A DNA stretch of 64,000 nucleotides from Methanoregula sp. UBA64 (GCF_002502735.1 NZ_DAQC01000004.1:25641-89640), one strand, 5' to 3'. Counted from the stretch's first letter, positions 1 to 9,723 are shown. Program-made: numbers and translations. The notes: a model not told the origin generated them from the letters alone.

Positions 1-924
1 TTCTGCAAACGTGCGATGGGCATCCTCAAACCGCCCCTCCTTTAACTGGGCAAAACCCCTCGCAACGCCGGCCCGCACGTCCTTTATATCGATATAATAG
101 GCCTGGTCAAAGGCCTTCCCCGATTCGCGGAACTTTCGCAGTGCAAAACAGGAGTTGCTCAAGGCAACCCAGGCATCGGCGTTTACCGGATCAGTGCCCA
201 GGGATTCCGTGAGGCATGCGATCGCTTCGTCGTGCCTGCCAAGCAGGGAGAGCGCGAGCCCCTTGCGGTAGAGTACCCGGGGGTTTTGCGGCTGGAGAGA
301 AAGCGCATGGTCCAGCGGGATGAGCGCATCCTCGTACCGTTTCTGGTTGATCCGTGCAATTCCTTTGTTGAGGTGGGCGGAGAGGTAAAACGGGAAGATC
401 TTTAGTGCCCGGTCATAACAGGCCACCTCTTCCTCGTACCGCTTAAGTTTCCCGAGAGCGTACCCCTTGTTCACCCATGCCGACAGGTACTTTCCCCGCA
501 GGGAAAGGGCACGCTCGCAGCACTCCACCTCTTCTGCATATCTCCCCAGCATCCCCAGAGCCACGCCCCTGCTGTTCCAGGCAGCAGCATCTTCCGGATC
601 GAGGGCCAGCGCCCGGTCGCAGCATGCAATCTTCTCCTCGAACCGCTTGAGTTTTCCCAGGGCAAATCCCTTCGTGGTCCAGGCCCCGGTACATGCGGGA
701 TCGAGTTCGAGGGCCTTGTCGCAGCAGGCTATCTCCTCCTCGTACCTTCCCAGTTTCCCGAGCGCAAATCCCATTCCCGTCAGGGCAGATGCGGAACGGG
801 GGTTTATGGCAAGGGCTTGGGCATACGACGCGAGTGCGTCCTCGTGCCGTCCCTCCCTGCTGTCGATTTGGCCTTTCCTGCAGCACTCCTCCGCAGAGAC
901 CCCTGGTTGTTCCTGTTCTATCAT
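1..924 (-). CDS. TPR-repeat protein, 3' end beyond window
   Basis: An open frame runs from an ATG at 924 off the left edge, giving 308 visible residues with no stop. Almost the whole protein is tandem 34-residue tetratricopeptide repeats, about eight of them, with the usual small/large pattern (A-W-x-x-x-G-x-A-L-G-x-L-x-R-Y-E-E). Several repeats carry a pair of cysteines (ECCERAL, ACCDKAL), a sign of internal duplication. There is no signal peptide or membrane segment, so it is probably a cytoplasmic protein-protein scaffold. Such TPR proteins are numerous in Methanomicrobiales and rarely have a known partner. The neighbour at 1079-1549 is on the same strand but 150 bp upstream, so a shared transcript is uncertain. 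Confidence 0.85.
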   Translation of the reverse strand, partial: MIEQEQPGVSAEECCRKGQIDSREGRHEDALASYAQALAINPRSASALTGMGFALGKLGRYEEEIACCDKALELDPACTGAWTTKGFALGKLKRFEEKIACCDRALALDPEDAAAWNSRGVALGMLGRYAEEVECCERALSLRGKYLSAWVNKGYALGKLKRYEEEVACYDRALKIFPFYLSAHLNKGIARINQKRYEDALIPLDHALSLQPQNPRVLYRKGLALSLLGRHDEAIACLTESLGTDPVNADAWVALSNSCFALRKFRESGKAFDQAYYIDIKDVRAGVARGFAQLKEGRFEDAHRTFAE

Positions 925-1078
925 GCCAGTAGGTTACGGACCCCTCGGGCACGGCCCCAGCAACGGATTGTAGCGCAGAGGAAGAGCCCGGAACTTTCTT
1001 ACGTTCCAGTAATAGCGGTTCTCTTTTTTTATAGATACCTGACCGTGCGCCGGGTTCTCCTGCAGGACATCCTGGTTT

Positions 1079-1549
1079 TCAGGTGACCCGGTACCCGTGC
1101 CTTTCCAGGTACTCCGCACGGCGCTCCTCTGCATCCGGGCACGATTCGGGGATCTCTTTTTCCGCAGCCTCCCAGAGTGCCTTGAGGTCTGCGTCGTCCG
1201 AGTGCAGGTTCAGGGTCCCGGTGACCGTTCCCCGGGGATTCCCTTTCGTATCGGCGATCCGCATGACCACGCACCGGTAGAACTTGCACTGGGCAGGACT
1301 GTCGCGGTGGATGGTGCACCTCAAAAGGCTGCCATCGGGACGGAGGAACCGGCAGGCATGCGGGTGCGCGTCGGGAAACGTGTGATCCGAGAAGATCTCA
1401 CGCTTGTCCTCATCGATGCACGCGGTAAACGGCGTCCCGGTCGAGACGGATTCGCAGGCAAACGTAAAAGGCCCGGTCTGGCGCTCGATGACGATATAAT
1501 CCCCAAGATGCATGCAGCATGTTCCGCACTGCCGGCAGGTAAACACCAT
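1079..1549 (-). CDS. YkgJ/UPF0153-type CxxCxxCC protein
   Basis: A 156-residue cytoplasmic protein. The N-terminus has the signature C-R-Q-C-G-T-C-C at residues 6-13, followed by further cysteines around residues 66 and 78 and in the segment CKFYRC. This is the pattern of the YkgJ family (CxxCxxCC), thought to bind zinc or an Fe-S cluster; its biochemical role is not established. Length and cysteine order fit the family. The start at 1549 places the motif at the very N-terminus, as is typical. Ligand and function are unknown. Confidence 0.8.
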   Translation of the reverse strand: MVFTCRQCGTCCMHLGDYIVIERQTGPFTFACESVSTGTPFTACIDEDKREIFSDHTFPDAHPHACRFLRPDGSLLRCTIHRDSPAQCKFYRCVVMRIADTKGNPRGTVTGTLNLHSDDADLKALWEAAEKEIPESCPDAEERRAEYLERHGYRVT

Positions 1550-1658
1550 CTGATCCTCTGCGGGATACTATAAGCGAACGCCGGGTGTAACGGTAAACCG
1601 GCAAACGCCGTTCCCTTTTATGTATCCGGTTTTCTATCAGGGGTAAAAAAAGCGTCGG

Positions 1659-2288
1659 TTAATGGATCTTATCCGCCGCGGACCGGGCAAGTGCCTTGAG
1701 AGTCTCGTAATCCGTAGTCGTTCCCCCCATGGTCAGTTCCTCGTACACGTTCTTTTTGGTAAAGATGATCGTATACGTCGAGGAGAACGGATCGGCCGTG
1801 GGTTTCCGGAAGGCATAGGTGTGCTCGCCCAGATTCGGGCAGGGGAGCTCGTAGATCGTCTCCCCGGAACCGGTTCCCGCGACGACGGCATCCTTTTTTA
1901 CGTTATACACCAGGTTCATGTTTTCCCGGGCATAAATGCCAATCACCTGCCGGAACCCGGTCAGGTCGTCCTTTGCCTTGTTCATCCGGTAATAGGTGAC
2001 CTGGTACCCGTCCCGCCATCCCAGGTCGCGCAGTACCTGTTCTGTCTCGCGGTAGGTAAGGTCGGAGCGTTCCTTGAGGATATAGTCTGCCGGCATATCG
2101 GCGGGTTCGAGGGCCATATCAGAGGCCCTTACGGTCGCAACAGGGCTGTTTGTTGTGGGCACCGGGGAAGGTGCGGCGGTGATCTCCGGCGTCGGGGCGA
2201 CCGGATCGGGAAAGATGGCCGAGAGACATCCTGCACTGGCAAGGGCTGCCGCAAGGACCACACAGAGAAGACCTGCTCCGGTATGCAT
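1659..2288 (-). CDS. Predicted lipoprotein, unknown function
   Basis: A 209-residue exported protein. Residues 1-20 form a short hydrophobic signal ending in a lipobox-like L-A-S-A-G-C, so Cys20 is the likely lipidated residue. A Pro/Thr/Ala-rich linker follows (about residues 25-55), as in many archaeal surface lipoproteins, then a mixed globular domain of about 150 residues with two cysteines in total. No family is recognised. It is separated from the divergent gene at 2436 by 147 bp of AT-richer sequence that must hold both promoters. Confidence 0.7.
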   Translation of the reverse strand: MHTGAGLLCVVLAAALASAGCLSAIFPDPVAPTPEITAAPSPVPTTNSPVATVRASDMALEPADMPADYILKERSDLTYRETEQVLRDLGWRDGYQVTYYRMNKAKDDLTGFRQVIGIYARENMNLVYNVKKDAVVAGTGSGETIYELPCPNLGEHTYAFRKPTADPFSSTYTIIFTKKNVYEELTMGGTTTDYETLKALARSAADKIH

Positions 2289-2435
2289 ATCCTACGGTTG
2301 ATAAGTAGTACGGTAAATTGTTTCTCGCACGGGCAGGGAGATTAAAAAAACATCCGGGCCGGTTATGTCAGCGGGATCCGTGCAGAAACACTTTAACCGA
2401 GACAGCTCCATCTCCTCCTAAAGAAGGTCTGTTAC

Positions 2436-2885
2436 ATGCCGGCCGGCAGTATCGCAATGCTTGACGTGGATCACCATATTCACCTGATCCCCGTAGGAAG
2501 AGTACAGAAGCTGAGTATCGAACATTCTGCAATCAAAAAAGTGGAGAACGAGAAGTTCGAGGTTGCATGTATTCTCAGGCTTTTTGTTGAAGGGGACACC
2601 CACCCCCTTGAAGATGTGATCCGGCTTACGTTTGCCGCTGCACGCCTGCCCGGGCCGCAGATGATGACCGAACTGACATTTATCCAGAACCATATCATAA
2701 AGGAGATCTTCGACTGGGCGTTATCCGGCGAACTGTCCACGTGTTCTTCGGACGATCCGCTGGCAAAAGAGTGCGGGGTTGCCCTCTCGTCTACGATTAT
2801 GAGGGAACTGCTTGCTTCAAAGACACTCAAAGACGTGCTCGATCGCCACGGCGCACTTTCGGAATCCATGGCGGTGACACGGTAA
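2436..2885 (+). CDS. Conserved-looking hypothetical protein
   Basis: A soluble 149-residue acidic protein, with no signal peptide, membrane segment or recognised motif. The start at 2436 is preceded by GAAGG (about 2422-2426) at a 9 nt spacing; an internal ATG at 2457 is the alternative. The composition (several His near the N-terminus, alternating helices and charged turns) looks like a real globular protein, and codon use matches the neighbours. It lies 97 bp upstream of the PH-domain protein gene on the same strand. Function unknown. Confidence 0.6.
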   Translation: MPAGSIAMLDVDHHIHLIPVGRVQKLSIEHSAIKKVENEKFEVACILRLFVEGDTHPLEDVIRLTFAAARLPGPQMMTELTFIQNHIIKEIFDWALSGELSTCSSDDPLAKECGVALSSTIMRELLASKTLKDVLDRHGALSESMAVTR

Positions 2886-2982
2886 AACAATGCCACAAAG
2901 GTAATCTTCTTACTGGTGCAAATATCTATCACGGCAGATTTCCCGCGCTTAACCCGATACGAGGAAAAAGGAAGTCATAAGT

Positions 2983-4560
2983 ATGGACGATCCAGCGTTA
3001 CAAGGCGACGAGCAGATACTTATCCGGACTCAGGGAGTCCATGTAAAATCGATCTCCTTTGAGGGGATCCTGACCACCCGGCGCATCATCCTGGTGGACC
3101 GGATCAAGGGGGTCCTCCCCCCAAAGGAGATCCCGCTTTCCACCATCCAGTCCGTAGAACCCGGGGAGAATGCTATCCGGGACCAGGTGATCGCCCTCGG
3201 CGTGATCACAAGGACCGGCGGGGCCCGGCAGATGGTGCTCACCTTCTCCCGTGAAGGGGGAGGGAACCGGGCAAAGGAACGCGACGAATGGGTCCGCCAG
3301 ATCGAGGCGCACCTCGGAGGGCCGTCGTTTGAACCGGTGGCGCAACCGGCACCGGTCAGGAGCATTCCCCCGCAGTACGGGGCCCCGGGCGCGTACGCCC
3401 CTTCCGGCTACCCCGCCCCCGCACAGCCCCGTGCCGAACCCCCGACGGCCATGCCCGCTCCCGAACCCGCACCTGCTCCCCAGGAGACTATCCTTGGAAC
3501 CTATTGTACCAAATGCGGCACGAAGGTACCGGAGAATTCGGCCTTCTGCAACAAGTGCGGGACACGTATCATGAGGCCCGGGGAAACCGCACCTGCCGCG
3601 GCCCCGGCACCTGCGGCAGTACAGAAAGCGCGTCCGGTCGAGCGGGAGATGCAGTCCGTTGAACCGCTGATGGAGAGATCGACCGTCTCGGCACCGCGGG
3701 ATCCCCTCCGCACCCCTCCGCAGGCACCGCCCGCCCGGCCATACACCGCCCCGACGCCGGTTGCTGCTCCCCCGGCCACGCCGGCGGCGCATGCTGCCCC
3801 GGCACCGGCAAAGAAGGAGAAGAGACGGTTTATGCCCAAACTCTTCTCCCCAAAAGACCTGCCGCCGACTCCGCTTGTCCAGACGTCCGCAAAACCGCCC
3901 GCTCCCAAAAAGCCGTCCAATAAGAAGAAGATCCTTCTTATTGCCGGCGTTGTTATCGTGCTCCTTGTCGTTGTCGTCGGGGCAGTAGTTGTCCTACCAA
4001 AGACGGGACTGCTCACCGGCCTCTTCCATGGATCGACGAGTAGCGGATCCAGCGGCGCCGCAGCAACGGCAACCGTTACCGCAAAAACCACGTCATCAGC
4101 AGGATCTGCGGCCGGTGTCGTTGCTGCAACGCTGACACCGGTTTCAGTCCCCCAGAGCGGCGTATTTGTCTATGTAAACTATATCGGCGGATGGAAGGGT
4201 ACCTATGGAACGGCAAACGAGACGTTCAAGGCCACGAACTCCGGCGAACGCATCATGGAAGTGGTGAATGCAACCGGACCGGTCTCTGCATCGTTCGGGA
4301 AACAGGACGGCTCCAGCCACGGACTTACCGTCACGATCTACAAGAACGGCAAAGCACTGACAACCGGGACCTCCACTGCGGCAAACGGCCAGGTAACCCT
4401 CTCCGTGGATACCGTTACCGGCGTTGCACAGCAGCCGGTGGTCAGCGGGGGCAACAGTGCCGCCGTAACAACGACGGTTGCGGCTGCCACGAACACTACG
4501 GTAAAAACAACGACAAGCGCTACGGCAAACGTGACCGCAGCAAAAACAACTGCAAAATAG
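2983..4560 (+). CDS. PH-like domain / zinc-ribbon / single-TM surface protein
   Basis: A 525-residue protein of mosaic design. Residues about 5-110 resemble a bacterial-type PH domain (LTTRRIILVDRIKG, then an IPLSTIQSVEPG strand). A long Pro/Ala-rich linker surrounds a zinc ribbon at about residues 170-190 with two CxxC knuckles (YCTKCGTKVP and FCNKCGTRI). More low-complexity linker leads to one transmembrane helix at about residues 315-340 (ILLIAGVVIVLLVVVV). The C-terminal 180 residues are Ser/Thr-rich and probably extracellular. No signal peptide is present, so the PH and zinc-ribbon part would lie in the cytoplasm. The start at 2983 is preceded by AGGAAG. A hairpin terminator follows at 4582-4616. 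Function unknown; a link between inside and outside of the membrane is inferred from the layout. Confidence 0.75.
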   Translation: MDDPALQGDEQILIRTQGVHVKSISFEGILTTRRIILVDRIKGVLPPKEIPLSTIQSVEPGENAIRDQVIALGVITRTGGARQMVLTFSREGGGNRAKERDEWVRQIEAHLGGPSFEPVAQPAPVRSIPPQYGAPGAYAPSGYPAPAQPRAEPPTAMPAPEPAPAPQETILGTYCTKCGTKVPENSAFCNKCGTRIMRPGETAPAAAPAPAAVQKARPVEREMQSVEPLMERSTVSAPRDPLRTPPQAPPARPYTAPTPVAAPPATPAAHAAPAPAKKEKRRFMPKLFSPKDLPPTPLVQTSAKPPAPKKPSNKKKILLIAGVVIVLLVVVVGAVVVLPKTGLLTGLFHGSTSSGSSGAAATATVTAKTTSSAGSAAGVVAATLTPVSVPQSGVFVYVNYIGGWKGTYGTANETFKATNSGERIMEVVNATGPVSASFGKQDGSSHGLTVTIYKNGKALTTGTSTAANGQVTLSVDTVTGVAQQPVVSGGNSAAVTTTVAAATNTTVKTTTSATANVTAAKTTAK

Positions 4561-4581
4561 ACCCCTCGTTAATCGCACGAG

Positions 4582-4616
4582 ATACCGGGGAATCCCCCGG
4601 TACTTTTTTTATTTTG
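4582..4616 (+). terminator. Hairpin plus T-tract terminator
   Basis: TACCGGGG-AAT-CCCCCGGTA forms a strong stem directly followed by a run of T (603-610 region), 22 nt after the stop of the PH-domain gene. Archaeal termination mainly needs the T-run; the hairpin is additional. Confidence 0.65.
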
Positions 4617-4786
4617 CCTTTTTTTAGATCCCCGGTCCCCCTAAATCATGGTAGAGCCATCATCGCGGGGCAGGCGGGATTGTCCGCATCCTCCCTAACG
4701 GGCAGTGTCCCTGGCCGGCGAGACCATGACCGGTTCAGCGGAGTTTATATGTCCGACGCCAGAACATAGGTTAAGAAGAGAATACC

Positions 4787-5389
4787 ATGGCTGAAGGCAA
4801 ACCTATCCCCCCGAAGGGTGCAGAGACCCTGGATCGCCAGGGTACCGATATGCTGGTACAGACGTTCCATTCAGACGCAGATCCGGCTATCCGGAGATAT
4901 GCCGTCTATCTCCTCGGAAAATCCGGCGATCCCCTGGCCCTGCGGCCCCTGGTCGAAGCGCTTGCCGATCCGGAAAAAACCGTGCGGGAGCAGGCCATGC
5001 TCTCGCTCGTGGACTCCGGGAGATCCGCGATCACTCCCCTGACCGATGCCCTGGCAAAAGATCCCAAATGGGAGGCACGGTACCGTGCTGCCGAGGCCCT
5101 CGGAAAACTTGCCGACGAAGAGGTCCTTATGCCCCTTATCCGGGGGTTAAACGACAAACGCGACCATGTCCGTTACATGGCGGCAAAGGGGCTTATGATG
5201 CTCGGGGACTCCCGCGCCATCGAACCGTTAATCATTCTCCTTGCCGATGAAAACCGTGTGGTGCGGATGATGACCGCACGGGCCCTCTCCGCGATAGGGG
5301 GAGAACGGGGACACCGTGCGCTGGAGGCTGCGCTTTCTTCCGAGCAGGACGAAGAAGTAAAGAATGTTCTCCGCGAAGCACTGCAATAA
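4787..5389 (+). CDS. HEAT-repeat protein
   Basis: A 200-residue all-helical protein made of about six HEAT-like repeats of roughly 31 residues. Each has the D-P-x-x-V-R pattern or a variant (PLVEALADPEKTVREQA, PLIRGLNDKRDHVRYMAA, PLIILLADENRVVRMMTA). This is the PBS-lyase/HEAT arrangement used as a protein-binding superhelix. It is soluble, with no catalytic residues. A signal-transduction or assembly role is common for such proteins, but no partner can be named here. It stands alone between the PH-domain gene and the sensor at 5557. Confidence 0.8.
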   Translation: MAEGKPIPPKGAETLDRQGTDMLVQTFHSDADPAIRRYAVYLLGKSGDPLALRPLVEALADPEKTVREQAMLSLVDSGRSAITPLTDALAKDPKWEARYRAAEALGKLADEEVLMPLIRGLNDKRDHVRYMAAKGLMMLGDSRAIEPLIILLADENRVVRMMTARALSAIGGERGHRALEAALSSEQDEEVKNVLREALQ

Positions 5390-5556
5390 GGTTACTGAAG
5401 GATAATACCGAAGGCTTTGCCGTTTTCGGCAATCAAATGAAAATAATTATAGGTCAGCCCGGTCAGATCCCTCAAAACAACTCGAGAGGGGATATATGCC
5501 CGGCGTAATCCTTTGCAGGATCTCGGGAAACACTACCTGAAAGAGAGGGATGACCG

Positions 5557-7710
5557 TTGGGGATAAGAGATTTTCATTTCAATAAAAGCCGTTCCTTCTC
5601 CTATACCCTCCTTATCTCCATGGTACTGCTGGTCATCTGCCTTGTCGGGCTCATGACGGTGTATAACTATATCACGCTCAAGAACAGTTTTGACCAGGAG
5701 TCCCTGAACCTGGAGATACAGTCGGAACAGAGTATCGGGGCTGCACTGCGGCAGACCGATACAACAACGAGTGTGATGGACGAGCAGCTTAACCAGCAGA
5801 TGCTCAGGGGATTTACCACCTTTTTTGCAGAATATAACCGGTCCGGCCACGATCCGGCAGCAATGGATCTTTCCAGAGTAAAAGAGACCCTTGGCGAGGG
5901 ATACGATGTCGATGTCATCAATGAGTCCGGGGTGATCGTCTATTCGAGTTACCCCTCGGAGATAGGACTGGATTTCAGGAACGTCCCCTATTTCTACGAT
6001 TACCTGACGAAGATCCGCCAGTCCGAAGGATTCTTCCCGGATCGTGTCGTGCACGAGATGCTGGGCACCGGCAAGTACCGCAAGTACGCATACGAACCCA
6101 CGCCCGATCACCGGTATGTACTGGAGATAGGGTATTCCACCCCCTCATTTAGTGAGGTTAATTCAAAGCTTGACGATGAGAAGAACATCGCAGATATCGT
6201 AGCGGTGAATCCGTATATCGACACGTTCCACGTTTACGATGTGACCGGACACCGGACAGACGATGCAAGCCTGCCGGACAACTGGACCGAGGATAACCTC
6301 CAGCGGGTGATCGCATCGCGACAGACCCTTGAGAGCATCGATCCGGCAGATCACACAAAGGTCAGGTACCTGTTTGTCGATCTCAAGAACCCCCGGTACG
6401 GGTCCGACCTGAGCAGGATCGTTGAGTTGCGGTATAACTCCGGGCGCATCCAGGAGGCGCTCAACAACCTTGTCTTCATTCACCTGGTGTTCGGGAGTTT
6501 TGCGATCTTTGTAGGATGTATTATCGCGTTTTTCCTCTCCCGGAGGATGACCCGCCCCATAGCCAAGATCGCACGCGATGTAGATAGTATTGCCGGCGGG
6601 GATTTCGACCACCGTATCGGTACGACCAGTGCCCGGGAGTTCCAGACCCTGGAAAAAGGGATCAACACGATGGTGGACTCCTTAAAAGCCGCGACAAAAT
6701 CCCTCAAGGACGATGAGATCTTCCAGAACGACCTCATGACCCAGATACCGGTTGCGGTCTTTATAAAACGGACCGATACCGGCAGGTATTTTTTCTGGAA
6801 CCGGGCAAGCGAGGAGATCTTTGAACGGCCGGCGGACGAGGTGATCGGGAAGACCGACGAGGAACTCTTCCCGGGCCCCATGGCGGACCGGATAAAAAAA
6901 GAAGACCGGGAAGCGCTTGGCACCCGGGTGGAACTCAGGTACTCAAAAGTAACGACAAAGACGAAAGGAGAACGCATCATCCACATGATCATCGTCCCGA
7001 TCCCCGATTCCACAAAATCGGTGCGGTACCTCCTCGGTATTGCCGAGGACGTGACCGACGAGGCAACCAAGCTCAAGCGGGATCTCCTCTTCAGCATCAC
7101 GCGGAGCGATATCCTCGAACAGCTTGCCGTGATTATGACCCACCTCGAACGGGCCCAGCTCAAGGCAACGCAGGACGAGATGGAGATCTTTTTTGCAAAG
7201 ACCCTCGGGTCCGTGGAGGCCATCAAGAACCAGATCGCGTACGAACGGGGGAACCAGGATCCCCGGACCATGGTATCGCCGGTCTGGCAGCCGGTTGACC
7301 GGGCATTCGACAAGGCAGTCCGGATGCTGCCCGGGCAGACCACCGTTGATATCTCCTGCGGGACCGGCCCGGTGGAGATCCTTGCCGATCACCTCCTCCC
7401 CCGGATCTTCTTGAGTCTCCTTTCCCTCTCGTTCCGTCTCGGCGGGCCCGAATTTTCAAAGATACGCCTCGGTGCCCACCTCCAGGGAGATTCCCTTGCC
7501 CTTGTCTACGAAGACAACTGCATGGGCATCCCCGTTGAGGAAAAAGAACGGATATTCGAGTTTGGGTACAGCAGGGAAAATACCGCAAGCCTCTTTTTAG
7601 CCCGCGAGCTGCTCAGCTTTACCGGGATTACGATTACCGAGACCGGCGAACCGGGAAAAGGCCTGAGGTTCGTAATCCTTGTTCCAAAAGAGCATTTCCG
7701 GGGATTATAA
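5557..7710 (+). CDS. Cache-HAMP-PAS sensor with degenerate kinase core
   Basis: A 717-residue membrane sensor starting at TTG (GAGAGGG lies about 8 nt upstream; the ATG at 5550 is out of frame and soon hits a stop). TM1 is at about residues 12-38, an extracytoplasmic cache-like domain at 40-300, TM2 at about 305-330 (LVFGSFAIFVGCIIAFFLSRR), HAMP at 330-385 and PAS/PAC at about 395-500. The C-terminal 210 residues resemble a histidine kinase core. In place of the expected phosphoacceptor stretch the sequence reads ITRSDILEQL, with Ser517 where related kinases have His (RHDI). The ATP-lid motifs are partly kept (DNCMGIP), but the N box and G2 box are weak. It may therefore be a non-phosphorylating sensor or partner subunit. 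No response regulator is adjacent. Confidence 0.8.
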   Translation: MGIRDFHFNKSRSFSYTLLISMVLLVICLVGLMTVYNYITLKNSFDQESLNLEIQSEQSIGAALRQTDTTTSVMDEQLNQQMLRGFTTFFAEYNRSGHDPAAMDLSRVKETLGEGYDVDVINESGVIVYSSYPSEIGLDFRNVPYFYDYLTKIRQSEGFFPDRVVHEMLGTGKYRKYAYEPTPDHRYVLEIGYSTPSFSEVNSKLDDEKNIADIVAVNPYIDTFHVYDVTGHRTDDASLPDNWTEDNLQRVIASRQTLESIDPADHTKVRYLFVDLKNPRYGSDLSRIVELRYNSGRIQEALNNLVFIHLVFGSFAIFVGCIIAFFLSRRMTRPIAKIARDVDSIAGGDFDHRIGTTSAREFQTLEKGINTMVDSLKAATKSLKDDEIFQNDLMTQIPVAVFIKRTDTGRYFFWNRASEEIFERPADEVIGKTDEELFPGPMADRIKKEDREALGTRVELRYSKVTTKTKGERIIHMIIVPIPDSTKSVRYLLGIAEDVTDEATKLKRDLLFSITRSDILEQLAVIMTHLERAQLKATQDEMEIFFAKTLGSVEAIKNQIAYERGNQDPRTMVSPVWQPVDRAFDKAVRMLPGQTTVDISCGTGPVEILADHLLPRIFLSLLSLSFRLGGPEFSKIRLGAHLQGDSLALVYEDNCMGIPVEEKERIFEFGYSRENTASLFLARELLSFTGITITETGEPGKGLRFVILVPKEHFRGL

Positions 7711-7734
7711 AAAAGGAAAAAATGCCGGTAACCG

Positions 7735-9723
7735 TTACCGGATCTTTGTGCCCGGTTCGACCGGTTTTAACGGCGTGAGCAGCGAGGCTGCATCCCCGGC
7801 CGCAAGGATCATGCCGTTGCTTTCCACGCCAAAGATCTTTGCCGGGGCAAGGTTTGTCAGCACCACGACATCCTTTCCCACCAGCTCTTCAGGTTTGTAG
7901 AACTGTGCAATCCCGCTCACGATCTGCCGGGTCTCTCCCCCGACATCCACCTGGAGTTTTAAGAGCTTGCTCGATTTGGGGATATTCTCGGCTGCGAGCA
8001 CTTTTCCGGTCTTCATCTCGACGTTACTGAAATCCTCGATTGATATCATCGGTGTCTTCTCCATCTTCTTATTGGCTTCGCGGACTCGCTGCTGGAGTAG
8101 TGCATCCAGCTCTGCGATCTGCTCCTCTTCCAGCTTTGCAAAGAGCGGGGCCGGGACGGGGATCTGCCTTTCGGGCAGGATCTCCGTTCCTTCATCGATA
8201 CGGTGGGCTGAAACCTTGTCGGTATACCCGAGCTGCGCCCAGCACTCCTGTGCTTTCTGCGGCATTACCGGCTCGATCAAGAGCGCAAGTGCCTTTGCAA
8301 CCTGGCAGCTGTTTTTGATCACCTGTGCCGCTGCAGCCCGGTCGGTCTTGATCAGTTTCCACGGTGCATTTGTCTGTATGTAGGTGTTCCCGAACGCAGC
8401 AAGCGCCATCACCGTGTCGACCGCTCCCTTGAACTCGTAGGCCTGCATCTGGTCGTCAACACTTTTCTGGCACTTCTCGATCTCGGCAAGGATCGCCGGA
8501 TCAACGGTCCCGCCCGGGACACCGCCAAACTCCTTGTGCGCAAAGAAGAGCGTCCGGTACATGAAGTTCCCGAGGATGTTGACGACCTCGTTGTTGATCC
8601 GCTCGCCAAAGACCTTCCACGAGAAGTTGAGTTCCTTGGTGTGACTCGTATAGGCGAGCAAGTAGTACCGCAGGTAATCCGCGGGAAGGCCTTTGTCAAG
8701 ATAATCGTCGTTGGTCCAGACCACGTAACCCCGGGACTTCGAGAACTTGTGGTCGTCGACTTTTACCATCCCGCTTGCGACGACTGCATACGGCTCACCA
8801 TACCCGGCACCGTGGAGGATCCCCGGCCAGAAGATGCAGTGGTGATAGATGATGTCGCCGCCGATAAAATGCGTGACCCGGTTTTCCCCGCACCAATACT
8901 TCTTCCAGTCGTTCCCGGTCTTTTCTGCCCATTCTTCCGTGAACGCGATGTACCCGATCGGGGCATCGACCCAGACATAGACCACGAGATCGTCGCGGCC
9001 GGGGAACTTCACACCCCATTCGAGGGTCCGGGTGATGCACCAGTCGTGGAGCTCGTCCTTGATCCAGCCGATGGCATAGTTCTTTGCATTGCTCGTGCCT
9101 TTGAGCTGGTCGAGATAGGGGAGCAGGTAGTCCTTGAACGCGGACAGTCTGAAGAAATAATGCTCCTGATCGCGGAACTCCGCCTTTGTCCCGCAGACCT
9201 TGCAGACCGGGTCCTTGATCTCGCCGGGCTCAAGGTGCTTGCCGCAGCCCTGGTCGCACTCGTCCCCCCGGGCCTGCTTGCCGCAGTAGGGACAGGTGCC
9301 TTCCACATACCGGTCCGGGAGGAACCTCTTGCACTTCGGGCAGTACGCCTGGTGGACGACCTGCTTGTACACGTAGCCGTTTTTTACCAGCCGGTTCATG
9401 ATCTCCTGGGTACGGTGGTGGTTTGCCGGGTCGTCGGTCATGCCGAAATAATCAAAGTTGACCCCGATCCGTTTGAAGGTTTCATCGAAGTGTTTGTGGT
9501 ACCGCTCGGAAAGCGCCCGCGGGGAGATCCCCTGCTCTTCAGCCGAGACCACGATCGGCGTCCCGTGGTTGTCCGAGCCCGAGACAAACACGACCTCTTC
9601 ACCCGTCCGCCGCATATAGCGGACGTAACAGTCGGCGGGGACGTACGTTCGCAGATGCCCGAGATGGCAGGGCCCGTTGGTGTACGGGAGCCCGCAGGTA
9701 ACCAGCAGCGGTGGTTTTGTCAT
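7735..9723 (-). CDS. metG: Methionyl-tRNA synthetase
   Basis: A 662-residue class I aminoacyl-tRNA synthetase that charges tRNA-Met. The HIGH motif is P-C-H-L-G-H-L (about residues 17-23) and the KMSKS loop is KFSKSRG (about residue 330). The connective peptide carries zinc-knuckle cysteines (CPKCKRF, CPYCGK and DECDQGC, about residues 148-185). A fused C-terminal EMAP/Trbp-type tRNA-binding domain (about 560-662, starting ISIEDFSNVEMKTGKV) gives the full-length dimeric form. Length is normal. It is convergent with the sensor at 5557-7710 (24 bp apart) and divergent from 9767 with only 43 bp between, so both promoters must be compact. Confidence 0.97.
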   Translation of the reverse strand: MTKPPLLVTCGLPYTNGPCHLGHLRTYVPADCYVRYMRRTGEEVVFVSGSDNHGTPIVVSAEEQGISPRALSERYHKHFDETFKRIGVNFDYFGMTDDPANHHRTQEIMNRLVKNGYVYKQVVHQAYCPKCKRFLPDRYVEGTCPYCGKQARGDECDQGCGKHLEPGEIKDPVCKVCGTKAEFRDQEHYFFRLSAFKDYLLPYLDQLKGTSNAKNYAIGWIKDELHDWCITRTLEWGVKFPGRDDLVVYVWVDAPIGYIAFTEEWAEKTGNDWKKYWCGENRVTHFIGGDIIYHHCIFWPGILHGAGYGEPYAVVASGMVKVDDHKFSKSRGYVVWTNDDYLDKGLPADYLRYYLLAYTSHTKELNFSWKVFGERINNEVVNILGNFMYRTLFFAHKEFGGVPGGTVDPAILAEIEKCQKSVDDQMQAYEFKGAVDTVMALAAFGNTYIQTNAPWKLIKTDRAAAAQVIKNSCQVAKALALLIEPVMPQKAQECWAQLGYTDKVSAHRIDEGTEILPERQIPVPAPLFAKLEEEQIAELDALLQQRVREANKKMEKTPMISIEDFSNVEMKTGKVLAAENIPKSSKLLKLQVDVGGETRQIVSGIAQFYKPEELVGKDVVVLTNLAPAKIFGVESNGMILAAGDAASLLTPLKPVEPGTKIR

